Both the position numbers and the translations under genes were made by a program. Shown one piece after another: positions 32,049 through 41,400 of a stretch of 64,000 bases of DNA; the stretch's first letter is position 1; each line of letters starts with the position of its first letter. The stretch covers positions 806,001-870,000 of the forward strand of contig CBDFFW010000001.1 of assembly GCA_965246945.1 (NCBI GenBank), read 5' to 3'. The notes under the pieces are model-generated. The model had not been told where the DNA came from, did not search any database, and worked only from the letters and a program-made list of their open reading frames with translations. This DNA is from CBDFFW01 sp965246945 (GTDB lineage Bacteria; Pseudomonadota; Alphaproteobacteria; UBA11073).

Positions 32049-32312
32049 ATGCCCAAACGGGTTTTACAAGGTGTGGTAGTGAGCGATAAAGCGGACAAAA
32101 CGGTAAGCGTTTTGGTCGAGCGTCGTATTCTGCACCCACTTTACAAAAAGTTTATGAGACGGACAAAGAAATTTGCCGCGCATGATGAAGCAAATGCTTA
32201 CCATGTTGGCGATATCGTCCGCATCGAAGAATGTGCACCAATTTCTAAATCGAAAACCTTTAAAGTTTTAGAAGCCATTGGTAAAACTGAAGTAAAAACT
32301 TCAGCAGCATAA
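32049..32312 (+). CDS. rpsQ: 30S ribosomal protein S17
   Basis: 87 residues. Primary 16S rRNA binder. MPKRVLQGVVVSDKADKTVSVLVERR, HPLYKKFMRRTKKFAAHDE, and GDIVRIEECAPISKSKTFKVLE are family hallmarks. Preceded by a good ribosome binding site (AGGGAAGG). Confidence 0.97.
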   Translation: MPKRVLQGVVVSDKADKTVSVLVERRILHPLYKKFMRRTKKFAAHDEANAYHVGDIVRIEECAPISKSKTFKVLEAIGKTEVKTSAA

Positions 32313-32359
32313 TAGTTTAACAAGAATAATTTGGGAGGCCTTGAAAAAGGTAATATAGT

Positions 32360-32725
32360 ATGATCCAGATGCAAACGACCATGGATGTCGCTGATAACAG
32401 CGGTGCCCTTGTGGTGCAGTGCATCAAGGTGCTAGGCGGTTCGCACAGGCGATATGCCCGCATCGGTGATGTCATTCGCGTCGCAGTGAAGAAAGCCTTG
32501 CCACGCAGCAAGGTTAAAAAAGGTAGCGTTATGCGTGCAGTAGTTGTGCGCCAAGCCAAAGATTTTGGCCGTGAAGATGGTTCAGCCATTCGTTTCGATA
32601 GTAACGCTGTTGTCCTGATTAATAATAACAATGAGCCAATCGGCACCCGTATTTTCGGTGCGATCCCGCGCGAATTACGTGCCGGTTACATGAAGATCGT
32701 CTCATTGGCTGAGGAAGTGTGGTAA
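32360..32725 (+). CDS. rplN: 50S ribosomal protein L14
   Basis: 121 residues. Forms part of bridge B8 and binds RsfS. MIQMQTTMDVADNSGALVVQCIKVLGGSHRRYARIGD, KGSVMRAVVVRQ, DGSAIRFDSNAVVLINNNNEPIGTRIFGAIPREL are diagnostic. rplX begins 4 nt later. Confidence 0.98.
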   Translation: MIQMQTTMDVADNSGALVVQCIKVLGGSHRRYARIGDVIRVAVKKALPRSKVKKGSVMRAVVVRQAKDFGREDGSAIRFDSNAVVLINNNNEPIGTRIFGAIPRELRAGYMKIVSLAEEVW

Positions 32726-32729
32726 GATC

Positions 32730-33077
32730 ATGACCCAAGCTAAAATGAGAATTAAAACTGGCGACACCGTCATGGTGCGTGCTGGTAAAGACAAAGGCCG
32801 GAGCGGTAAAGTATTGCGTGCCATGCCAGCTGATCAAAAGGTGATTGTTGAAGGCATTAACGTGGCCGCGCGCCACACCAAACCATCACAAGCAAACCCT
32901 CATGGTGGGATCATCCGCAAGGAAATGCCAATGCATGTGTGCAAAGTTGGTTTGCTGGATGCTAGCACTGGCCAAGCAACCCGCATTGCTTATCAAACCC
33001 AAGGCGATAAAAAAGTACGGATTGCCAAAAAATCTGGCGAGACTGTTGCTAATAATACTAAAAAGGCAGGTGCATAA
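32730..33077 (+). CDS. rplX: 50S ribosomal protein L24
   Basis: 115 residues. Assembly-initiator protein of the 50S with a KOW motif (KTGDTVMVRAGKDKGRSGKVLR) followed by VEGINVAARHTKPSQANPHGGII. The C-terminus is a slightly extended Lys-rich tail. Its stop overlaps the rplE start (TAATG). Confidence 0.97.
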   Translation: MTQAKMRIKTGDTVMVRAGKDKGRSGKVLRAMPADQKVIVEGINVAARHTKPSQANPHGGIIRKEMPMHVCKVGLLDASTGQATRIAYQTQGDKKVRIAKKSGETVANNTKKAGA

Positions 33078-33637
33078 TGGCGACTACCCGTTTGCAAACT
33101 GTTTATCAGGAAAATATCCGCAAAACGCTGGTTGAGCAATTCGGCTATAAAAATGATTTTGCAGTACCAAAATTGGACAAGATTGTGATCAATGTCCGTA
33201 TGGGCCGTGAGGCCGTGGCTGATGCCCGCCGAATTCAAGTGGCGGAAAAAGAAATTGCCAAAATTGCTGGTCAAAAACCAGTCGTCGTAAAAGCACGTAA
33301 ATCAATTGCGCAATTTAAATTGCGGGAAGAAATGCCGCTTGGCGTCAAAGTGACTTTGCGTCGTGAAAAGATGTACGAATTCTTGGACCGTTTGGTGAAT
33401 ATCGCATTGCCGCGTGTGCGCGACTTTCGTGGTATTTCCGGTAAAAGCTTTGATGGCCGCGGCAATTACGCATTTGGCTTGAAAGAGCAATTAATGTTCC
33501 CAGAAATCAATTACGATGATGTTGAACATAGCCGTGGGATGGATATCATTATCTGCACCACTGCCAAGACCGATGCCGAAGCATATGCATTATTGCTAGG
33601 CTTCAATTTACCATTTACCGATAAAGACAGAGGTTAA
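33077..33637 (+). CDS. rplE: 50S ribosomal protein L5
   Basis: 186 residues. Binds 5S rRNA and contacts the P-site tRNA. Motifs: VPKLDKIVINVRMGREAVADAR, GQKPVVVKARKSIAQFKLREEMPLGVKVTLR, LPRVRDFRGISGKSFDGRGNYAFGLKEQLMFPEI. Complete; 2 nt before rpsN. Confidence 0.98.
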   Translation: MATTRLQTVYQENIRKTLVEQFGYKNDFAVPKLDKIVINVRMGREAVADARRIQVAEKEIAKIAGQKPVVVKARKSIAQFKLREEMPLGVKVTLRREKMYEFLDRLVNIALPRVRDFRGISGKSFDGRGNYAFGLKEQLMFPEINYDDVEHSRGMDIIICTTAKTDAEAYALLLGFNLPFTDKDRG

Positions 33638-33639
33638 CC

Positions 33640-33945
33640 ATGGCCAAAGCAGGAATGGTTGAACGCAATAACAAACGGGCCCGTTTAATTAAGGGCCAGG
33701 CTACTAAGCGTGCACAATTAAAAGTAATTGCCAATGATCGTGATCTACCGTTGGAAGAGCGTTTCGGCGCGGTATTGAAACTTGCTGAATTGCCGCGCAA
33801 TTCCAGCAAAGTTCGTTTCCGTAACCGTTGCTTACTCACCGGTCGCCCACGTGGTTATTACCGCAAGTTCAAAATTTCACGTATTTGTTTGCGTCAGCTG
33901 GCCAATTTTGGCCAATTGCCTGGCGTAACCAAGGCGAGTTGGTAG
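33640..33945 (+). CDS. rpsN: 30S ribosomal protein S14 (zinc-free form)
   Basis: 101 residues, the long C-minus form without the CxxC zinc motifs. MAKAGMVERNNKRARLIKG start; conserved RNRCLLTGRPRGYYRKFKISRICLRQLANFGQLPGVTKASW end. Being zinc-independent, it would not be a Zur-type zinc-sparing paralogue. Confidence 0.97.
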   Translation: MAKAGMVERNNKRARLIKGQATKRAQLKVIANDRDLPLEERFGAVLKLAELPRNSSKVRFRNRCLLTGRPRGYYRKFKISRICLRQLANFGQLPGVTKASW

Positions 33946-33955
33946 GAGACGCATT

Positions 33956-34351
33956 ATGTCGATGAGTGATCCTATTGGTGATTTGTTCACCCGTATCCGC
34001 AACGGTCAAAAAGCAAAATTGGCAATTATCAATGCGCCGGCTTCCCGTTTTGGTGAAAATGTTTTGCGGGTATTGAAAGATGAAGGCTTTATCCGCGATT
34101 TCAAACGTATTGAAACCGGTAATAAAGCTGATTTGGAAGTTCAGCTGAAATACCCTGAAGGCAAACCAGCTATTCAAACCATTGAGCGTGTTTCTAAGCC
34201 TGGTCGCCGTGTTTATAGTGCGATTAATAGCTTGAAAAAATACTATAATGGTCTCGGTATCTACATTGTTTCAACCCCTAAAGGTTTGATGTCTGACCGT
34301 CAAGCGCGGGAAGAGAATGTAGGCGGCGAAGTGGTCGGTCGGGTATTCTAA
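33956..34351 (+). CDS. rpsH: 30S ribosomal protein S8
   Basis: 131 residues. Primary 16S rRNA binder and, in enterobacteria, the repressor of the spc operon. MSMSDPIGDLFTRIRNGQKAK, LKDEGFIRDFKRIE, YYNGLGIYIVSTPKGLMSDRQAREENVGGEVVGRVF are typical. Confidence 0.98.
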   Translation: MSMSDPIGDLFTRIRNGQKAKLAIINAPASRFGENVLRVLKDEGFIRDFKRIETGNKADLEVQLKYPEGKPAIQTIERVSKPGRRVYSAINSLKKYYNGLGIYIVSTPKGLMSDRQAREENVGGEVVGRVF

Positions 34352-34362
34352 GGGAGTTGATG

Positions 34363-34905
34363 ATGTCAAGAATTGGAAAACACCCTGTTGTGGTACCTGC
34401 CGGTGTGCAAATCGTTGTCAATGGTCAGCATATCGAAGCCAAAGGCAAATTGGGCACGTTAACCCGTGAATTAGATCCTGAAATTGAAGTAGGCTTTGCC
34501 GACAACCAAATTTCAATCAAGCCACGTGATGATACGGCAAAAACCCGTGGTAAATGGGGCATGAGCCGCACCTTGGTGCAAAATTTGGTTAGTGGCGTGA
34601 CAGTTGGTTTCAGCCGTAAATTGATGATTGCCGGTGTTGGTTATCGGGCAGCTGTGCAAGGCAAAGAATTGGTTTTGAACATGGGCTATTCCCATGATGT
34701 CAAAATGCCAATTCCCACTGGCTTGAATGTGGCAGTCGAAAAGCAGACTGAAATTACTATTACTGGCGCTGATAAAGAAGCGATTGGCCAATATGCAGCC
34801 AATATCCGTAAGGTGCGTGGACCTGAGCCCTATAAAGGCAAAGGCATTCGTTATGATAACGAAGTAATCCGCCGCAAAGAAGGCAAGAAAAAAGGTAAGA
34901 AATAA
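34363..34905 (+). CDS. rplF: 50S ribosomal protein L6
   Basis: 180 residues from ATG 34363, which is six bases after GGGAG; two in-frame start-like codons just upstream (34357, 34360) are too close to that site. MSRIGKHPVVVPAGV, KTRGKWGMSRTLVQNLVSGVTVGFSR, GVGYRAAVQGKELVLNMGYSH, and the C-terminal PEPYKGKGIRYDNEVIRRKEGKKKGKK. The stop overlaps the rplR ATG. Confidence 0.97.
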   Translation: MSRIGKHPVVVPAGVQIVVNGQHIEAKGKLGTLTRELDPEIEVGFADNQISIKPRDDTAKTRGKWGMSRTLVQNLVSGVTVGFSRKLMIAGVGYRAAVQGKELVLNMGYSHDVKMPIPTGLNVAVEKQTEITITGADKEAIGQYAANIRKVRGPEPYKGKGIRYDNEVIRRKEGKKKGKK

Positions 34906-35288
34906 TGCGCGCGATACGTTTAAACAATCAGCGGGCCGAAAAACGTGCTTTCCGCGTGCGCAAAACTTTGCGTCGCCAACGTGAAACGGGCACCAACCAT
35001 TTGCGCCTATCTGTACATCGTAGCAATTTGCATATTTCTGTGCAGCTGATTGATGATGCACAAGGGGTTACTTTGGTGGCGGCTTCTTCCATGGAAAAAA
35101 CATTGCGTGAACAGTTTAAAACTGGCGGCAATATGAAAGCGGCTGAAAAAGTAGGCGAGTTATTGGCTGAACGTGCCAAAGCAAAAGGTCATATGGACGG
35201 TATTGTGTTCGATCGTGGTGCTTTTCGTTTCCATGGTCGGGTAAAAGCATTGGCAGAAGCAGCACGCGCTGCAGGAATGAAATTTTAG
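34905..35288 (+). CDS. rplR: 50S ribosomal protein L18
   Basis: 127 residues. 5S rRNA-binding protein. RETGTNHLRLSVHRSNLHISVQLIDDAQGVTLVAASS, GELLAERAKAKGHMDGIVFDRGAFRFHGRVKALAEAARAAGMKF are diagnostic. Start coupled to the rplF stop (TAATG). Confidence 0.97.
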   Translation: MRAIRLNNQRAEKRAFRVRKTLRRQRETGTNHLRLSVHRSNLHISVQLIDDAQGVTLVAASSMEKTLREQFKTGGNMKAAEKVGELLAERAKAKGHMDGIVFDRGAFRFHGRVKALAEAARAAGMKF

Positions 35289-35294
35289 GGGTTA

Positions 35295-35924
35295 ATGATG
35301 GCAGCTGCAGAGCAAAGAGATAATCGCCGGCGTGGTAATAACCGCCGCGAGGAAAGCCAAGAAAGCGAATTGATTGAGCGTTTGCTCGGGGTTAATCGCG
35401 TTTCCAAAACCACTAAAGGGGGCCGGACAATGCGGTTCCAGGCACAGGTTGTGGTAGGTGATGGTAATGGCCGCGTTGGTTTCGCATCCGCTAAAGCGCA
35501 AGAAGTGCCAGATGCTATTCAAAAAGCGACAGGGAAAGCAAAACGCCGTATGTTCCGCGTGCCAATGCGTGAAGGCCGCACCTTGCATCACGATTTACAG
35601 GGCCGTTGCGGTGCTGGAAATGTGGTGTTGCGGACTGCTCAACCGGGTACTGGGATTATTGCCGGTGGGCCAATGCGCGCAATTTTTGAAGCATTGGGCA
35701 TGCATGATGTGGTTAGTAAATCAATCGGTTCATCGAATGCGCATAACATGATTGGGGCAACCATTGCAGCTTTGAAAAAAGCCAGTAGCCCACGGGCAAT
35801 TGCCGCCCGTCGCGGGATTAAAGTTGCCACGTTGTTAAAAGCGCGTGACGGTAAAATAACTGAAGATGATGTTGCCAACAATAATGCAGCACCAACGGAT
35901 GAGAAAGAGGCAGCAAATGGCTAA
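35295..35924 (+). CDS. rpsE: 30S ribosomal protein S5
   Basis: 209 residues. Decoding-fidelity protein. SELIERLLGVNRVSKTTKGGRTMRFQAQVVVGDGNGRVGF, AQEVPDAIQKATGKAKR, GPMRAIFEALGMHDVVSKSIGSSNAHNM. A ~40-residue acidic/polar C-terminal tail follows the fold. Overlaps rpmD by 8 nt. Confidence 0.97.
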   Translation: MMAAAEQRDNRRRGNNRREESQESELIERLLGVNRVSKTTKGGRTMRFQAQVVVGDGNGRVGFASAKAQEVPDAIQKATGKAKRRMFRVPMREGRTLHHDLQGRCGAGNVVLRTAQPGTGIIAGGPMRAIFEALGMHDVVSKSIGSSNAHNMIGATIAALKKASSPRAIAARRGIKVATLLKARDGKITEDDVANNNAAPTDEKEAANG

Positions 35925-36138
35925 GACTTTTCATAAAGCGGCAACTGCAACAGCAGCTTTGCCATTAAAGGTAACGTTGTTGCGCAGTGCCAATAACCGT
36001 GGCGGCAAACAGGAAGAAACATTGATCGGTTTGGGTTTGAAGCGTATTCGTCAAACCAAATTGATGAAAGATAATCCAAGCATCCGTGGGATGTTGGACA
36101 AAGTTGCGCATTTAATTAAAATTGAGGACAACGCGTAA
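35917..36138 (+). CDS. rpmD: 50S ribosomal protein L30
   Basis: 73 residues from ATG 35917 (MAKTFHKAA), preceded by GAGGCAG; a longer frame back to 35866 lies in rpsE and is not family-like. Core PLKVTLLRSANNRGGKQEETLIGLGLKRIRQTKLMKDNPSIRGMLDKVAHLI is recognisable. A short Ala/Thr-rich N-terminal extension is present. Confidence 0.94.
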   Translation: MAKTFHKAATATAALPLKVTLLRSANNRGGKQEETLIGLGLKRIRQTKLMKDNPSIRGMLDKVAHLIKIEDNA

Positions 36139-36164
36139 GCGTGTTTAAAAGATAAGAGTTTGTG

Positions 36165-36686
36165 ATGAAACTGAATGAACTTGCTGATAATGATGGTGCC
36201 CGCAAAACGCGTAAGCGGATTGGCCGTGGTATTGGTTCGGGCAAAGGTAAAACTGCCGGTCGCGGTGTGAAGGGTCAAACTTCACGTCAAGGTGTGGCGA
36301 TTGATGGCTTTGAGGGTGGTCAAACCCCATTGCATATGCGTTTTCCAAAACGTGGTTTCAGCAATGCACCGTTTAAAACCAATTATGCCACGTTAAGCCT
36401 TGGCCGTTTGCAAGCGGCGCTAGATAAAGGCGTGTTGAAAGCGGATAGCATTATTGATGCAGCTGCCTTACGGACTGCCAAAGTGATCAGCCATGGACGT
36501 GATGGTATCAAACTGTTGGCCAATGGTGAGTTGACTAGCAAAGTTAATTTGAGCATTGCCTCGGCTTCTGAAAAAGCCAAAGCGGCTGTTGAAAAAGTGG
36601 GCGGTTCTGTGCAATTGCCAGATAATAGCGCAAAATTAGCTGCTAAAGAGAAAAAAACGGCGGACCGCAAAACAAAATCCCGCTAA
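36165..36686 (+). CDS. rplO: 50S ribosomal protein L15
   Basis: 173 residues. Late 50S assembly protein. MKLNELADNDGARKTRKRIGRGIGSGKGKTAGRGVKGQ, DGFEGGQTPLHMRFPKRGF and a C-terminal basic tail (KEKKTADRKTKSR). In nearly all bacteria secY follows; here the gene is followed 17 nt later by a strong terminator, so the spc operon ends at rplO. Confidence 0.96.
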   Translation: MKLNELADNDGARKTRKRIGRGIGSGKGKTAGRGVKGQTSRQGVAIDGFEGGQTPLHMRFPKRGFSNAPFKTNYATLSLGRLQAALDKGVLKADSIIDAAALRTAKVISHGRDGIKLLANGELTSKVNLSIASASEKAKAAVEKVGGSVQLPDNSAKLAAKEKKTADRKTKSR

Positions 36687-36703
36687 GTTTATTTTAATTG
36701 CTT

Positions 36704-36738
36704 AAAAAGCCTTCGCATATTTTGTGTGAAGGCTTTTT
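36704..36738 (+). terminator. strong rho-independent terminator after rplO
   Basis: Fourteen-base-pair stem AAAAAGCCTTCGCA / TGTGAAGGCTTTTT (one G-T pair) with a 7-nt loop, followed by GTTTGTTT. Marks the end of the ribosomal operon. Confidence 0.93.
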
Positions 36739-36773
36739 GTTTGTTTAGCTTAAAGTATCTTATAGGAGGGGTG

Positions 36774-37298
36774 ATGAAATTATTTGCTTTTTACATTGGC
36801 GGTGATGCGCCAAATTCCAATATCGAATTGCACGATTTTCGGGTCATTGCAGCCACTTCATTTGATGAATGTCTGCCGCAAATTAAACAGCAATGGTGGG
36901 GTATTCCGGATAGTCTGCATTTGGATTGTTGGGGCGAACTTGTTCATGCCGATGGCTATGATATCGTTTTGAAAGCCGAACCTTATACTGGGGAAGAAAA
37001 ATTGTGGTTTATCAATTTGGGCGGTTATATGAAAAACGAATTTTCAGAACTGCATAAAAACGTGTTTATTGTGGCCAAGCGAGAAGTGCAAGCACGGGCC
37101 AAGGCCTTAAAAGAAATCTTGGATTGGGATGGCCATCATAAAGACTGCCAGTTTGAAGTTGAGAAAATTTTGAATTTGGATGCAGTTTTACCGCAAGGTT
37201 TGCATTTACATTTGACACCCAATCCAAACGGCGCCGAATTTGCATTCGCTTGCGGTTATAAGCCCATTGGTAAAGCAAATTATGTTATGCAATGGTAG
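36774..37298 (+). CDS. DUF1543 domain-containing protein
   Basis: 174 residues from ATG 36774, preceded by an excellent ribosome binding site (AGGAGGGG). Begins KLFAFYIGGDAPNSNIELHDFRV and continues with QWWGIPDSLHLDCWGELVHADGYDIVLK, a pattern I associate with DUF1543. No catalytic residues or membrane segments stand out; function unknown. The start codon 48 nt further up is rejected because it overlaps the ribosomal terminator. Followed by the decayed reductase gene, perhaps once an operon. Confidence 0.8.
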   Translation: MKLFAFYIGGDAPNSNIELHDFRVIAATSFDECLPQIKQQWWGIPDSLHLDCWGELVHADGYDIVLKAEPYTGEEKLWFINLGGYMKNEFSELHKNVFIVAKREVQARAKALKEILDWDGHHKDCQFEVEKILNLDAVLPQGLHLHLTPNPNGAEFAFACGYKPIGKANYVMQW

Positions 37299-37320
37299 CT
37301 GAAATGCAGGACAATATGAA

Positions 37321-37921
37321 ATGAGAACATTAATCATTAATGCCCACCTTAACTATCCTGGCTGGTCTGAGGGCAAACTCAACCAAACCTTTATGAATTT
37401 TGCCAAGGCATTTTTTGTAGAGTGCGGGCATCAGGTTACTGAAACTTATGTTGAACGCGGCTATGATTCAGCGGAAGAAGTAGATAAGCACTTGGCGGCT
37501 GATCTCGTTATCTTGCAAACCCCTGTTAATTGGTTTTCCGCGCCGTGGATTTACAAAAAATATGTGGATGAGGTTTTCAATGCTGGCCTGTAGACAAAAG
37601 CTTTACTTGAAGAGGATGGCCGCACGTGCAGCGACCCTAAGCGCCAGTATGGTAGTGGTGGTAAAAACGCATGGTAAAAAGTTTATGATCTCTGCAACCT
37701 GGAATGCGCCTAAAGATGCTTTCGATAATCCCGAAGGCATATTATTTGGTGGTAAAGGAACAGATGATTTGTTTTTGCACATCACAGCCAATTACAAATT
37801 CATCGGCTTCGATATTCTGCCGAATTACGGAATATTCGACATCTTTAAAAACCTGGATGTCTCAGGCACACTTGCAGAATATAAGCAGCACTTAGAAAAG
37901 TACTGTTTAAACGCTAAATAG
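37321..37921 (+). pseudogene. MdaB-like NAD(P)H oxidoreductase (flavodoxin fold), disrupted
   Basis: Two reading-frame pieces together make a modulator-of-drug-activity-B type quinone reductase. Piece one (MRTLIINAHLNYP...LQTPVNWFSAPWIYKKYVDEVFNAGL) ends at an in-frame TAG at 37591. Translation past it continues the family (TKALLEEDGRTCSDPKRQYGSGG), then frame is lost at a run of five A (37663-37667); one base fewer restores KTHGKKFMISATWNAPKDAFDNPEG to the C-terminus. So there is a nonsense change plus a +1 slip. Both lesions must be real for the gene to be dead; either could in principle be a sequencing error, but two make decay more likely. Confidence 0.8.
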
Positions 37922-37936
37922 ATAGTGGAGACATGA

Positions 37937-38350
37937 ATGGATATTAAACGCAATGGGACGCAACCTTCTGCCCGCGGGCCGGCAGAGTATTTTACGGGCA
38001 CTGTGCTGATTGATCAGCCGTTTAAGGGAACAGAGCCCGCCTGCATTGGCGGCGCGATTGTTACTTTTGAACCAAGTGCCCGTACTGCTTGGCACACCCA
38101 TCCTTTGGGCCAGATCTTAATTGTTACCGCTGGCAGTGGCTTAGCGCAGCGTGAAGGAGGCCAGATTGAGCAAATTCACCCAGGTGACATTGTGTGGTTT
38201 GCACCCAATGAGAAGCATTGGCATGGCGCCGCACCTACCACCGCCATGACCCATATTGCGATTGCCGAAGCGTTGGATGGTAAAGTGGTGGATTGGTTAG
38301 AGCAGGTGACCAACGCGCAATATCAACGCTGTAAATTAATTGGGGAATAA
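37937..38350 (+). CDS. cupin-domain protein
   Basis: 137 residues. Single small cupin barrel: motif 1 AWHTHPLGQILIVTAGSGLAQREGG (metal-binding H-x-H) and motif 2 IHPGDIVWFAPNEKHWHGAAP. Continues TTAMTHIAIAEALDGKVVDWLEQVT, a tail common in the cupins that resemble manganese-dependent hydroxynitrile lyases or carboxymuconolactone-decarboxylase partners. Likely a metal-binding enzyme; substrate unknown. Sits directly after the decayed reductase gene. Confidence 0.83.
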   Translation: MDIKRNGTQPSARGPAEYFTGTVLIDQPFKGTEPACIGGAIVTFEPSARTAWHTHPLGQILIVTAGSGLAQREGGQIEQIHPGDIVWFAPNEKHWHGAAPTTAMTHIAIAEALDGKVVDWLEQVTNAQYQRCKLIGE

Positions 38351-38404
38351 AACAGCGATTGATTTGAGCAGATAATGAATTATAGTGTTGGCCAAGGAAT
38401 ATCT

Positions 38405-41400
38405 ATGGCAAAAAACGCAATAATTACAGTTATTTTCCTGTTATTTGTAAGTATATTTTTTAATTATGCCAGGGCGCAGGAAAATGCGGTGCGGCCATTG
38501 GAAATTTTGCAGGTAACGCCAAATGGCCAGGATGTGCAACCGCCCGCGCAAATTGTTTTTCAATTTAATCAACCGGTGGTGTCGCTCGGTAAAATGGAAC
38601 GGAGTGCCAAAGAAATTCCGATTGCAATTGAACCGGCAGTGCCATGCCAATGGCGCTGGCTGAATACCAGTGCGCTCAGCTGTAATTTAACGGATGCCAA
38701 ATCAAAACGTGCGACGCGTTATCACATTATTGTGCAGCCAGAATTTACCGCCCAAAATGGCGAAAAACTGGTGGCGGCCCAGCAATATGATTTCACTACC
38801 GAATTACCGCGGGTTGTTTATAATACTTTTGAAGAGTGGCAAGGGCCAGGGCGGCCCACCATTCGTCTAACATTTAATCAGTCTGTCACCAAAGCATCGC
38901 TGGAAAAAGCGCTAAAAATGGAAATTGAAGGCGGTAAAAAAGTATCCGTTAATATTAAGCCTTATACCCAAAATCGCCAACCGGCCCAGGCTGCAGCCTT
39001 GCCGCATGAAAATGGGTTATGGGCATGGTTCCAAGGAAAATTGGCGGCGCAGCAGCCAGACAACCAATCTACCAGTGATGATGATGGCCGTAACTGGGTG
39101 GTGGCACCGGTGCAAGACTTGCCATTGGCAACAGAGGTTAAACTGAATTTATTACCAGGTGTGCAATCTTTAGAAGGATCTGAAAAAAGCATAGCCGAGA
39201 ATACCATTGTGGCATTTGATACCTTTCCCGAATTCGCTTTTTTAGGTATGGAATGCCAAAACAATGATGGTAATTCCGTTAAGATTGATAACGGCAGTCA
39301 GAATACAGATTTATGCGATCCGCAAAGTGATATTGCGCTTAAATTTTCAGCGCCGGTTTTGCGCCGTGAGGTAATTACCGCTTTGCAGTTTAAACCGGAA
39401 TTGATGAGTGCGGCGGCGCGCAAAGAATGGATCGAAAGCGGTTATGATCCGGATAAATTAAGTGAACCGCATCGCCGCGACCGGACTTATTCTATTTCTT
39501 TGCCGCGGGGTGTTAAACCGGCGAGTAGTCTGGTTATTCAAGATGCCAACGTTCTGTCTTGGTATCAACGGCTTGCCTTGTGGGTGCAAGGCAAAGGCAT
39601 GCCAACGCTTAAAGATCGATTTAACCAGAGTTTAGCGAGTGCCATTAACGTGACCGTGTGGACCGATCACCGCCGCCCGAATTTTGAGCTAGTCAATAAC
39701 GTGGCTGCCTTGGAAAGCCAGGCAGATACGGAAATTCCATTTTATGTGAATAATTTACAATCTTACCATGTCAGCTATGACCGCTTAACGGCGGAGGGTG
39801 CCAAGCTTGGTCAAAGCATGCAACACGATTTGCCAGCGGTGCAGGATATTCAGTATGCGGAGAAATTTGGTACAAAAATGATGTTGGAAAATCATTCTGG
39901 TGCCGTAGCTGGTTTTTTTAGTACTCTACCTAATATAAGAAGCAAATCTTTTGAAGATCAGCAGTTTTTTACAGTGATTTCTCCATACCAAGTGCAGTTT
40001 AAACTTGGCCATTTTGGCAGTTTGTTGTGGGTAACCGATTTTGCCACTGGCAAGCCCATCGTCGGTGCAACCGTTAAAATTTACCAAGACAATATGGCGC
40101 AATTGCGTGGCACGCAAAAAGTATTGGCGAGTGCGACGACTGATGACAGCGGCGTGGCACAATTGGCCGGCATGGAAACGGTGGATCCAGAACTGCTTAA
40201 TCCATCTCGCTACCAAATGAATGATGCCCGGTTATTTGTGCAAGTGGCCAAAGATAAAGAATTGGCAGTATTACCGCTATATCGCAGTTTTGAACTATCA
40301 ACCTCGCGCGCTTTTGAAAACAGTGATTATGTGTATAGCAGCCCGCAGAAAAAATATGGGCATGTGGTAGCTTGGGGCACCAGTGCGCAGGGTGTTTACC
40401 GCGTAGCGGATTCCATTCAATATAAAATTTATGTGCGCGGGCAGGATACCCAGCGGTTAACTGCCGCGCCAAATTTATTTTACCATTTGCGCATCGTCGA
40501 TCCAACGGGCAAGCAAGTATTTACGCAGCAAAATATTAAACTGAATGAATTTGGTGCATTAAACGGCGAACTTAAACTGCCAAATAATGCCGCTGTCGGT
40601 TGGTACCGCTTTGCATTGGCAGCCAGTGTGCAACCACAAGATGTAAAAGCCAGGCCAGAAACAGGCCAAGATGGTCGTGCTAACGAACGCAGTAATAATG
40701 AAAATAATGAAGAAGGTGACGGCGAAGCAGAATGGCAGCATGAAACATTAAAATGGGAACCATTGCGCGTTTTGGTTAGTGATTTCACACCAGCACCATT
40801 CCATGTCAGCAGTCAAATTCACGGCACATTGTTTCAGCCAGGTCAAGATGTGAAGGTGGATACCAAAGCAGAATTGCATGCAGGTGGCCCTTATGGCCAG
40901 GCCGAAGCACGCATTACGGCATCACTAAGTGAAGAAGCGTTTAAAACAGATGATAAGGCCGCTGCTGGCTTTCAGTTCGATACCTATCAGGGCGTAAGGG
41001 GTAATGAAATTATCGATACGGCGGAAGGCAGTTTAGATGATAAAGGCGAATTGGAAAATAATTTCAAAATCGCCCAGCAACCGATTATTTACGGCAAGTT
41101 GCGGATTGAAAGCGCGGTGAATGATGAACGCGGGAAATATGTTACTGCGGAGGCCACTGCCAAATATATTGGTGTAGATCGTTTGGCCGGGATTAGACAA
41201 ACCGGTTGGACCTATCCCAGCGGCAAACCAGCCACACTACAAGTGCTGACGGTTGATGTGGATGGCAAGCCCATTGGCGATACCGCAAGCAGCGGTATTT
41301 TTGAATATATGGAAGTAAAATCAGCCAAAGTGAAAGGCGCTGGCAATGCTTATCTAACCAATTTAACGCGTGCATGGAAAAAGGTGGGTGAATGCCAAGT

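Noticed and set aside
37591..37593. TAG in the mdaB-like gene as a recoded (read-through) codon
   Set aside because: A separate frameshift follows within 80 nt and no recoding machinery or insertion element is visible; decay is simpler.
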